Positions 27,386 through 34,402 of a stretch of DNA of 34,402 nt are shown one piece after another. A program made the translations under genes and the position numbers. Under the pieces are notes generated by a model. That model saw only the letters and a program-made list of their open reading frames with translations. It made no database searches and was not told where the DNA came from. The stretch is from Zelonia costaricensis (lineage: Eukaryota > Euglenozoa > Kinetoplastea > Trypanosomatida > Trypanosomatidae). The number at the start of each line of letters is the position of its first letter. The stretch's first letter is position 1. The stretch lies in the NCBI GenBank assembly GCA_030849075.1, contig JASAOO010003274.1:1-34402 (forward strand). Reading direction: 5' to 3'.

Positions 27386-28915
27386 CTACTCCACCTTCTC
27401 CGCCTTCGGCTCCATGCCCTCGCGGTAGCGCCACGTCTCCAAGCAGTCGTGCGGGTAAAGCGTCGGGAGGTACACGACCTTGTCCGAGTCGGGGGTGCGG
27501 GTGCGCTCCCACTCCATGTAGTGCGAGACCAGAGCGAGGTACACGACAAGGTGGTTGATGGCGTAGTTGTAGCCGACGCAGCGGTGCGGCCCGACACCGA
27601 ACGGGATGAACTGCTTCGCGAACTTGCGATCCTCCTGGCGCTCGGGGCCCATGCGGTCGGGGTCGTACTGATCAGGGTTTGTGAAGCCCTCGTGGCAGCA
27701 CGCCACCAGCGACGGGATGATCATGCTGCCCTTCGGCACCACCGTCTTGTCGTCCAACTGGAAGTCGCTGTGCGCCTTCATGGGCACCATCGGCGCCGGC
27801 GGGAAAATGCGGAGCTGCTCCAGAACGCACTGGCGGGTGAAGGCCATCTCCTGCACGAGGTCGTACGTCAGCGGCTCGTTGTTGGGGCGCAGGCGGGCCT
27901 GCTCCTTGCGCACGCGCTCGAGGATCTCCGGCCGGTCCGCCATCGTCGCCGTGATCATGGTCAGGCTGGCCGTCGACGCATCCTGCGAGGCGAAGAGGAA
28001 GTCGAGCATCGTGTCAGCCATGGCGTGGTCGGACGAGTACGCCGGCGCGTCGCCGCCCTCCTCCTCGGCCTCCCTCACCTTCTCCAGCACCGTCGCCGTC
28101 CAGAAGTCGAGCAGGCAGTGCGGCTCGGCGTCCGGCTTCGTCATGCGCGCCTTGCTGCGACGCACCGCGGCCTGCAGCTCGACCATGGCCAGCTTGCGGG
28201 ACTGCACAGCCTTGTACAGCGCGGTGCCCGGCAGGTACAGCGGGGCTGACAGGAAGCCGTGCGTGATAATGTCGTAGTTGCGCGTGAACTCGGCACGGTT
28301 GTGCAGGTGCTCGCCAAGAAAGACCGTCTGCGACGTCTCGCAGTTCATCTCGCGGATGTGCATGCGCATCTCCTCCGGCGTGCCCTTCCACGGGTAGCTC
28401 TTCACCCAGCGAGCGAAGTGCTCGTGGATGATGCGCTCCTGGATGGGCAGGTACAGGGACAGGGCCTTGGTCGTGAAGAGGTTCATGAAGCTCGAGCGGA
28501 GCGCCTTGTGGCCGGGGCCGCTCTGGAAGGCGATGTTGTTGTCACCGAGAATGACCTTGCCGTTGGGGTGCAGCTGCAGCGTCAGCGTGTCCTCGCTGTT
28601 CGTGGCGAAGACCTTGTGGCAGAGGTCGGTGCGGGTGACGAAGACAACGAACTGGGTGAGGATGGCGAGCCAGCTGTAGCCATGGGGTTCGTACTGACGC
28701 TGGCGCTCCCAGAAGCCGTATGGGTCCTTGATCATGGTCACCACGCCGCCCAGCACCGGGATCGCCGTCAGGGGGCCAGGAATCTTAAACTTGTGGATGC
28801 GGGCAAACATGATGGTCGTCATCGCGTACGCCGTGGCGTAGGCCAGAACGAGGAAGATGGCCACCTCAACCACGTACGGCAGCTGCACGCCGAGCAGGCG
28901 GCTGAACGCGGCCAT
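27386..28915 (-). CDS. CYP710C1: Cytochrome P450, CYP710/CYP61-type sterol C-22 desaturase
   Basis: A 509-residue P450. One N-terminal membrane segment (about 16-37) anchors it to the ER, followed by the proline hinge FKIPGP. The I-helix reads DFLFASQDASTASL (305-318), the diagnostic form of plant CYP710A and fungal ERG5/CYP61 (FLFA.QDAS). CYP51 has a different AGxHTS-type sequence. ExxR is E366-R369; the haem loop is FGVGPHRCVG at 439-448 with C446 as iron ligand. These enzymes insert the C-22 double bond of ergosterol-type sterols late in the pathway. In Leishmania, changes in this enzyme are associated with altered sterols and amphotericin B response (from memory). Length is normal. The ATG at 28915 directly precedes the membrane anchor. 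The symbol follows the Leishmania name I recall and is less certain than the family. Confidence 0.88.
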   Translation of the reverse strand: MAAFSRLLGVQLPYVVEVAIFLVLAYATAYAMTTIMFARIHKFKIPGPLTAIPVLGGVVTMIKDPYGFWERQRQYEPHGYSWLAILTQFVVFVTRTDLCHKVFATNSEDTLTLQLHPNGKVILGDNNIAFQSGPGHKALRSSFMNLFTTKALSLYLPIQERIIHEHFARWVKSYPWKGTPEEMRMHIREMNCETSQTVFLGEHLHNRAEFTRNYDIITHGFLSAPLYLPGTALYKAVQSRKLAMVELQAAVRRSKARMTKPDAEPHCLLDFWTATVLEKVREAEEEGGDAPAYSSDHAMADTMLDFLFASQDASTASLTMITATMADRPEILERVRKEQARLRPNNEPLTYDLVQEMAFTRQCVLEQLRIFPPAPMVPMKAHSDFQLDDKTVVPKGSMIIPSLVACCHEGFTNPDQYDPDRMGPERQEDRKFAKQFIPFGVGPHRCVGYNYAINHLVVYLALVSHYMEWERTRTPDSDKVVYLPTLYPHDCLETWRYREGMEPKAEKVE

Positions 28916-30043
28916 GGTGATGAGCGGAGGAGAACAGAGGAAAAACAGTGAAGCTAGGCGCGAGTGCGAGGGAGGTGCAGAGACGCTGTGCGAGTACGGT
29001 GAAGTGGGCAGCACGGTGCGCGGGGCGAGGCAAGACACTGCGGACTGGGGCGTGGAGCAGGGGAGGATGGATATAAGGGGGAGCTAAGCACCGACCGAGC
29101 AGCGCAACGGGGTTGGGGACAAGGAGGGGACGGTCAAGTGAAAAGAAAAGGGCAAGAGGGGAGAAGAGCCACAAAGCAATGGAGAGGGTGGGTTGGGGGG
29201 GGGGGGCGGGGGCGGGGGGTACAGAAGGGTTGGGGAGAGCTTCGAAACGAGTCAGGGGACGAGACACACGGAGGCCCACACCGAGGCGGAAGCGGAGGAG
29301 CGGCAAGCGGCTCTGGGTGCGGAGTCAAAAGAAACCCGAGAAAGAAAAACGGACGAGATCGGCCGCTTATTTTCTTTGTTTTCGGCGGACACCGCTGTAC
29401 GCAACGACTGGGAGGTTGATGACTTGAGGAATGACTAGAGCGAAAGCTGCGGCGAGGCAAGCGGGGTGTGGTGGGGCGTTGTGGGGTGGAGGTGGAGAGG
29501 AGGTTGGAGCGATGTTGCAGAGCCGAGAAGTCGTGCCAACGGTTGAGGGTAGACGTTAGCAGAGAAGAATCGCGAGGAACGGCTGCTTGCAGCCGGCGCC
29601 GCTCACGGAGAAAAAAAAAGGAACGCACGGACCTGCGTTGATGCGCGGGTTTCAGCGGAGCACGCGTGCACGATGCTGGAGCTCGAGAGGTGGGCCTCGC
29701 TTGCAGACAGGAGCGCAGGAGCCTGGGCAGCCAGCGCCTGGCGTGGTGTTGACTTTCTCGGTTTTACGTCTTGAGGTCGGCCACCTGCGTGCGGACATCA
29801 GCAGATGCCGCACACACGCGGGGTGTGGGAACTGTGAAGAAACGCCAGTGCTCGCCTGGTGTGACAGCGGCACAAGCAGCGGTAGCAGAGGGAGGAAGAC
29901 ACGAAGGGAAAGGCGAGGCGAAGAATAGCCGTCGATTGACCACCAAACCCGTTGGGCCACAGGAGCAGGCGTGGACACAAAGAAGATACACAAGACGCCG
30001 CGCGACGGAGGATGCCAAGACCGCCGCGCCCGCGGCACGGCGG
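28916..30043. other. Spacer between release-factor-like gene and sterol desaturase
   Basis: About 1.1 kb with purine-rich + strand blocks (28921-28980, 29130-29360) and a G-run at 29194-29205. Several AGs follow pyrimidine tracts on the sense strand (for example near 28953), so I do not choose an acceptor for the P450. No gene seen. Confidence 0.55.
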
Positions 30044-31477
30044 CTACGCGTCTGCAACTGTGGGAAGTGCCGGAGAACTCGACTGCGGCGCGTCGGCAGG
30101 GGCACCAACAGCCGCAGCGGCCGTGGGCTTGCACCGCCGCGACGCCTCCGTCAGGCACTGCAGCGCCTCTGCTGCCCACGCCCCCTGCGCTGGCGACGCC
30201 ACAGCAGCCTTGGCCTCACGCTTCAAGAAGACAACGATGGCGCGCGCCTCTGCGAGAAAGCCAAGCTCACGCAGGCACGCGTACACGTGCGGCCAGCACA
30301 CCCGCGCCACTTGCGTGAGGGCTCCATCGCACGTCATGCGGGCGCGGTGCTCCATCCAGTTGAGACCGTCCCGCTCCAGCACCACGCGAGACGCCGCCGC
30401 TTCCGGCGTCAGGGACGAGGGCTGACGGCGCAGGCGCAGCCCAAACAGTTCGCAGAAGCACCCGAACGCTCGTGCAACGTTGGCGCGCGCCACATCGCTC
30501 GACTGGCATGCCGCCATCTCGGCGCGCTCCGCACGACTTGAGTCGCCGTACGCGAGGGGAAACAAGTACTGCATCAGCAGCGGCGGAACGGCGGCGGCGC
30601 CTGCCCCCAACTCTGTATCTCCTCCTTGTGTGCTGTCCACTGCGGCCTTCAGCTTGGGCCACCAGCTATGGCACTCGTTGCCGAAGAGGTCGGCGACCGT
30701 CAGCGGCACGGCGCTCGCGTCAGAGGCGCCGATTTCCGCCATGGCCGCGCTCGGCAGCGGCGCCTCGCCGCACAGAAACGCCCTCCAGTGGCAGCGCCGC
30801 GCCTCGCGTGCCTGTAGTCGCGTACCCTTCGCGGTGAGGTACGTCACGGTGCGCGTGCGGCGCTTCTGGCGCCGTTCCCGGATCGCCTTGGCCTTGCCCA
30901 GCCGTGATGCGGGGCCGAGGAGGTGCTCCTCCAGCCGCAGGTGGAGCAGCTCGCGCGCGGCGCGGCGGTTCAGCCAGAGCGAGGGGAAGCGGCTGAACTT
31001 CACGATGATGCCGGTCGGCGTGTGCTTGACTATGGCGGTCTGCATGCGCCGGTTCGTCGCCTGGCCACCCGGCCCGCGGCCCAGTGTGCTCTCCTCCACC
31101 AAGTCCTCCTCTCGAAAGAAGTAGTTCTTCTCGAAGGGTACGCTGTAGAACTTGGCCAGTTTGCTGGCCGCCCGGTCGCCCCGGCGCTTCTGGCGCCGCT
31201 GGTGCAGCAGCCGCATCACATCCAGCTTGTCGCGTGGCAGCAGCGCGTCGAAGAACGCCTTCGCCTCAGCCGCCGACTTCGTCTTCATCGAGTCCACCAG
31301 CGCCTTGGCCTGCCCAACGCGGCCGCGCGTGTTGGCGGCGGCGTAGCGGCGGCGGCTCGCGCGCCTCTCGCCGTCCACGCCAGTGGGTGCCAGCCGCACC
31401 GCCGTGCACAACGCACGTGGGTACGCGGCGGCCCACAGCGCCGCTCCACCAAGACGGTGCGCCGCGAGCGCCCGCAT
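30044..31477 (-). CDS. Mitochondrial class I release-factor-like protein (MTRFR/C12orf65 type) with long C-terminal extension
   Basis: A 477-residue protein. The N-terminus (MRALAAHRLGGAALWAAAYP, then RALCTAVRL) is basic, Ala-rich and acid-free, like a mitochondrial presequence. A GGQ domain spans about 117-215: GRGPGGQATNRRM with GGQ at 137-139, then IVKHTPTGIIVKFSRFPSLW. This is closest to human MTRFR (GSGPGGQATN, then VVLKHIPSGIVVKCHQTRS). It also shares the trailing basic helix (RLGKAKAIRERRQKRRTR). No stop-codon-recognition domain 2 is present. Such factors release peptidyl-tRNA from stalled mitochondrial ribosomes rather than reading stop codons. Family members are about 160-200 residues; here some 260 residues follow, with Trp- and Leu-rich helical segments (WPHVYACLRELGFLAEARAI) I do not recognise. 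A predicted acceptor 19 nt upstream supports the start. Confidence 0.85.
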   Translation of the reverse strand: MRALAAHRLGGAALWAAAYPRALCTAVRLAPTGVDGERRASRRRYAAANTRGRVGQAKALVDSMKTKSAAEAKAFFDALLPRDKLDVMRLLHQRRQKRRGDRAASKLAKFYSVPFEKNYFFREEDLVEESTLGRGPGGQATNRRMQTAIVKHTPTGIIVKFSRFPSLWLNRRAARELLHLRLEEHLLGPASRLGKAKAIRERRQKRRTRTVTYLTAKGTRLQAREARRCHWRAFLCGEAPLPSAAMAEIGASDASAVPLTVADLFGNECHSWWPKLKAAVDSTQGGDTELGAGAAAVPPLLMQYLFPLAYGDSSRAERAEMAACQSSDVARANVARAFGCFCELFGLRLRRQPSSLTPEAAASRVVLERDGLNWMEHRARMTCDGALTQVARVCWPHVYACLRELGFLAEARAIVVFLKREAKAAVASPAQGAWAAEALQCLTEASRRCKPTAAAAVGAPADAPQSSSPALPTVADA

Positions 31478-32106
31478 CGGAAAGCGACGGAGGAAACTCG
31501 AAAAAGAACAACAAAGGCGCGCTCGTCACGCCCGAGCTGCGCTCTGGCGAGCCGATGTCGCGAATTACGGAGGTGGGGAGGGAGGTGGCAGTGCACTCCT
31601 GCGCTGCGTGCCAAGGCAGCGGCGTGTGTGCCGGTGCGTTTGTGCAGCGTCGGCCGCAAGCATGCCGTAGAGGAGGCAGAGAAGTTGCAGGAGAGTGGAA
31701 GTCGCCGAGATATGCAAAGTGAGAGATAAAAGAAAAAGGACATGCACCCGTGCAAGAGGGAGGTGTGCCGATGGTCGATGGTGCGGTGGACTGCACTGCA
31801 CCGCAGCTTGTGGCGCACGCACTCGCTGTGTGCAGCCGTTCAGCTGGCGCGCGGCGTGGACACTGTCGCCACGACGTGGCGTTGGCGATCCGCGAAGCAC
31901 TTTGAGAAAAGAAGAAGGCGGTACCCCTCTCCGCGTCTTTTCGTATTTCATTCGATGGCGTTGTGGAGATGCAACACGCGTCACACCGGCTTGCAGCCAA
32001 GCGCACGGCGAGTGACGTCAACACGACACCCTGCCCATCCACCCAACCACCCACGCCTGTCCTCGTGGGCCGCGGTAAACAAAAACACGCACGTGCTGCA
32101 GCACCG
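31478..32106. other. Spacer between rhodanese-like and release-factor-like genes
   Basis: About 0.6 kb. A sense-strand tract TTTGTTGTTCTTTTTC (complement of 31500-31516) followed by AG at 31497-31498 is the likely acceptor for the release-factor-like gene. The rest is the rhodanese-like 3' UTR. No gene seen. Confidence 0.55.
31497..31498 (-). promoter_or_regulatory. Predicted spliced-leader acceptor AG for release-factor-like gene
   Basis: First AG (CGAG) immediately after a T-rich tract on the sense strand. It gives a 19-nt 5' UTR; GAG is a less favoured acceptor than CAG. Confidence 0.45.
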
Positions 32107-32850
32107 TCACTGCAAGCCGTATGGCATGTTCTGCCGCGGGCCGTCCTCGGAGTGCCGCGGCCTCTCAAGCTCGAGGTCGGGCAGCGCAAAGTCCTGCATC
32201 TCGTACTGCCGGTCGAAGGGGCCGGTGCGAGTGAGCACTTTGCGCTTGCTCCACTTGTCCACGAAGATGCTCTTTTGTGGGTACGGACCCTTCCACGGGT
32301 CGAGGCGATCCTTGAGCACAAAGTCCTGGTACTCCTCCCCGAACAGCTCATTCGTGCCGCCGCGGTAGTTGTAGACGTGCTGGTAGTACTGCTTGCGCCA
32401 CTCCCACCCTGCCTGCTCGGAAGCGAGCCCGTTGTGGGAGACCAGAATCACATCATCGCTCTTGCTCGGCTTCTCGAAGCCGTACATGTCCTGAAACTCG
32501 TCACTGGTGAGCTGCAGCGCGTACTCGACCTCGTCGCGCGGCAGCCACTTGCTGTGCGGCACCCAGCGGTGCATCTTAGCCGGCGCCATGCGACAGTCCA
32601 CAATTACGGTACGCGGCTCAGGGAAGCGGGTGAGGTGCTCAATGTCCTTGAGGTAGGCCTGGTGGCACAGGAGGTGGTGAAAAGCCGCGTACTGGCCCTG
32701 CTCGTAGAGGAACTTGTGCCGGTCAAAGTACCACGGCTGGTACTCCTTTGGGTGCCAGTTGAGCCATTCCCGCGGGTTGATCTCGCCGTCGATCATCATG
32801 TGGTGGCGCGTGCGCCGATCCGACTGCAGGAGAAGTCGCACCGGCCGCAT
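32107..32850 (-). CDS. Rhodanese-fold protein without catalytic cysteine, probably mitochondrial
   Basis: A 247-residue protein starting MRPVRLLLQSDRRTRHH, a short basic leader compatible with mitochondrial import. Residues about 45-175 look like one rhodanese domain: VIVDCRMAPAKMHRWVPHSK with WLP following matches the (D)xR, then GHIPGAxxxP element. DDVILVSHNGLASEQAGWEW at 132-151 is the active-site loop and next helix, followed by VYNYRGGTNELFG, the usual V..L.GG...W. At the loop start Ser138 stands where the catalytic Cys should be (VILVSHNG), so sulfur transfer is unlikely. The C-terminal 70 residues are charged and unrelated. Trypanosomatid mitoribosomes and other organellar complexes contain many recruited enzyme folds, so a structural role is plausible; I cannot name the complex. 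The ATG at 32850 follows a predicted acceptor by 18 nt. Confidence 0.75.
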   Translation of the reverse strand: MRPVRLLLQSDRRTRHHMMIDGEINPREWLNWHPKEYQPWYFDRHKFLYEQGQYAAFHHLLCHQAYLKDIEHLTRFPEPRTVIVDCRMAPAKMHRWVPHSKWLPRDEVEYALQLTSDEFQDMYGFEKPSKSDDVILVSHNGLASEQAGWEWRKQYYQHVYNYRGGTNELFGEEYQDFVLKDRLDPWKGPYPQKSIFVDKWSKRKVLTRTGPFDRQYEMQDFALPDLELERPRHSEDGPRQNMPYGLQ

Positions 32851-32868
32851 GGCTGTGCACGTCAACAG

Positions 32869-32870
32869 CT
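32869..32870 (-). promoter_or_regulatory. Predicted spliced-leader acceptor AG for rhodanese-like gene
   Basis: First AG (TGAG) on the sense strand after the tract complementary to 32891-32913 (C/T-rich). It gives an 18-nt 5' UTR. Confidence 0.5.
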
Positions 32871-34345
32871 CAGGCGCGTCACGTAGCGTGCGAGGGGGGG
32901 GGAAGCAGGGAGGTGCAGACGGCTGCTTGCAAGTACGAAAAGGTGAGTGGGCACAAGCGCGACGAGAGTAGCATGGGACGACACACACCACCACACACAC
33001 ACATGGCGCGGTGCCGCCGTGGGGAGTTTTGGGCACACAGCGACACAGGCGAAGTGGTCGTGTGTAGGAAAGGGGCAGGAGGGCTACACATCATCCCATG
33101 CGCCGCAGTTGCATACTACACTAGCGTGGCGCCGAGTTCGAGAGCACTGCGGTAGCGGCAGTAGAGCAGCACGCGCCGCGTGCGGCCTGGAGGGAATTGT
33201 CGAAGCAGAGAGCACAGCACTCCGGGAGACGGACACGAAGCAGGCTGAGGTGACCGGCCATCAGCACCTCTTCGGCCGTGCGCGGTAGAGGGCTCACTCC
33301 CCTCTACTCACCCTGCTTCTGAATTCCGTTTTGTTTCTGTTGTTGTCGTTCATTTTCAACGCAACCGACCACACAGTGCGGCGCGCGGGATATCTTGCTG
33401 AAGAGAGAGAAGCCGCGGGAGCTCTGATGCTTCACGGTGACCCTGCAACGCCACGTCACCGGTCGGCCCGCACTGATTCGCCGAATGGAGAAGAAGTGAG
33501 AACGGTAAGCCCGCAGACGCGCCAGAAAGAAGCGCGCGCGTGTGTGTGTATGTGTGTGTCTCTGAGTACCACAGCCACAGCACGCAACCACAAGCACCTC
33601 TAAGAGCCGCGGTGCGTGGAAAAGTGGCAGGCGATGCGAAGGTGAGGCCGACTGCGCTGCTGCCTGCTGAGGACGCAGCGGGTGACGTCTCAGCAGGCCG
33701 CACCGGAAGGGCATGTCAAAGTCCGTTGGCTTGTTTAGGTAGGGATGTCAGAACAGGAAAACCAAGATAGGGGAAACGGGGAAACATGAGGGGCACTCGG
33801 GAAGATTGTCGAAACGCTCTCGACAGCGCGCTCACACCTCCGCATTCGGAGCACCGGCCACTGGAGCCGGTTTGGGGGATGAGGAGAGACGGAGGGCCAG
33901 AGGGTTGGTGGTGGGCAGCGCTGCAGAGGACACGAGTCAAGGTGCGTCACGCCACCGAGACTGGCTTCAACAAAACAGAGGAAAGAACAAGAGACACACG
34001 CAGTGGAGCGTCACACGTCTGTTACCCAACATGATCGACGCGCGCACAAAAAACAAAAGCGCAAAAACCAAACGCGGCAACAGAAGTGTGTGCGGAGTGG
34101 GCGGTGGTGGCGCAACACGGGAAACTCGGGTGGCGGGACGAGAGTACGTGCACCCTCGCCTGGCATCGGAGCGGCGCGCCGAGACTGAGAAAGGAGGTAG
34201 AGGGTGGGAAAGGAGTGAGGTGCGTCACCGCAACCTCAAATCTGTGGCGAGCAAGCCCCGCCCTTTGTTGCAAGGTGCGGGGGAGGGGTGAATCGGGTAC
34301 ACGGCGCGCAGGCAACAGCAACGCTGCGGCACTCTCAGGATGCCC
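32871..34345. other. Spacer between S-adenosylmethionine synthetase and rhodanese-like gene
   Basis: About 1.5 kb, mainly the 3' UTR of the synthetase. An AC repeat is at 32984-33002 and a TG-rich stretch at 33540-33560. The short frames here have no recognisable domain. Confidence 0.6.
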
Positions 34346-34402
34346 TCACTCCACCAGCTGCTTCGGGGTCTCCCAGGTGAAGCCGCCCTTGCCGGTCTCG
34401 TC
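34346..34402 (-). CDS. METK: S-adenosylmethionine synthetase (methionine adenosyltransferase), C-terminus only
   Basis: Only the last 18 residues and the stop lie in the window: DETGKGGFTWETPKQLVE. The ending FTWETPKQLVE matches the conserved C-terminus of eukaryotic methionine adenosyltransferase (human FPWEVPKKLKY). The enzyme makes S-adenosylmethionine from methionine and ATP in the cytosol. In Leishmania it is encoded by near-identical copies on one chromosome (from memory, chromosome 30), so another copy may lie upstream. The call rests on a short peptide but fits the expected gene order. Confidence 0.75.
   Translation of the reverse strand, partial: DETGKGGFTWETPKQLVE

Noticed and set aside
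27386..28915. Calling the P450 CYP51 (sterol 14-alpha-demethylase)
   Set aside because: The I-helix and membrane-anchor sequences do not match trypanosomatid CYP51; the FASQDAS motif is that of CYP710/CYP61.
1..34402. Functional operon linking the RNA-related genes (SRPK, Mago, CCCH, PAM2-like, uS11, eL15)
   Set aside because: Trypanosomatid polycistronic units do not group genes by function, and unrelated genes (P450, ATP synthase, DRC3) are interspersed.
1..34402. tRNA, transposon, CRISPR or strand-switch (promoter) region
   Set aside because: I found no cloverleaf-like sequence, reverse transcriptase or transposase frame, spaced repeat array or change of coding strand.

Overview
The window looks like nuclear chromosomal DNA of a trypanosomatid of the Leishmania group (Leishmania or a close Leishmaniinae relative). 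It is GC-rich, and all 13 genes I can support, two of them cut by the window edges, lie on the minus strand with no introns and long spacers. The spacers are rich in purine on the + strand, so rich in pyrimidine on the sense strand. That is the layout of one polycistronic unit whose mRNAs are made by spliced-leader trans-splicing and polyadenylation. Transcription runs from high to low coordinates. The gene set and order match what I remember of L. major chromosome 30 (S-adenosylmethionine synthetase, CYP710-type P450, ATP synthase 'epsilon chain', L15). That is memory, not a search, and I cannot name the species. A single N at 8156 suggests a draft assembly.

In transcription order: the C-terminus of S-adenosylmethionine synthetase (34402-34346); a rhodanese-fold protein lacking the catalytic Cys (32850-32107); a mitochondrial GGQ release/rescue factor of the MTRFR (C12orf65) type with a long extra C-terminus (31477-30044); a CYP710/CYP61-type sterol C-22 desaturase (28915-27386); Mago nashi (25064-24576); a CCCH zinc-finger protein (23016-22219); an SR protein kinase (19865-17598); ribosomal protein uS11/S14 (16856-16422); the mitochondrial F1 ATP synthase delta subunit, called epsilon in bacteria (15561-15016); a CDK5RAP3/C53-like protein (14094-12922); a Pro/Ala/Gln-rich protein with PAM2-like motifs (12025-10805); a PHO80-type cyclin (8061-7348); a DRC3-like axonemal LRR protein (2577-907); and the N-terminus of ribosomal protein eL15 (67-1).

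For most genes a pyrimidine tract followed by a first AG can be read just upstream of the ATG on the sense strand, giving predicted 5' UTRs of about 13-120 nt. These acceptors also argue against several in-frame upstream extensions that lack an ATG. The spacers (0.6-4.8 kb) hold CA/TG microsatellites, homopolymer runs, two strong perfect hairpins (14427-14465 and 3615-3652) and one short duplication around the N. I see no tRNA, rRNA, CRISPR array, transposon or strand-switch region.

The genes do not form a functional operon, because neighbours in trypanosomatid units are usually unrelated. The most interesting items are the C53-like protein, which ties to UFM1/ATG8 ER-phagy, the PAM2-like protein, the extended mitochondrial rescue factor and the two hairpins.
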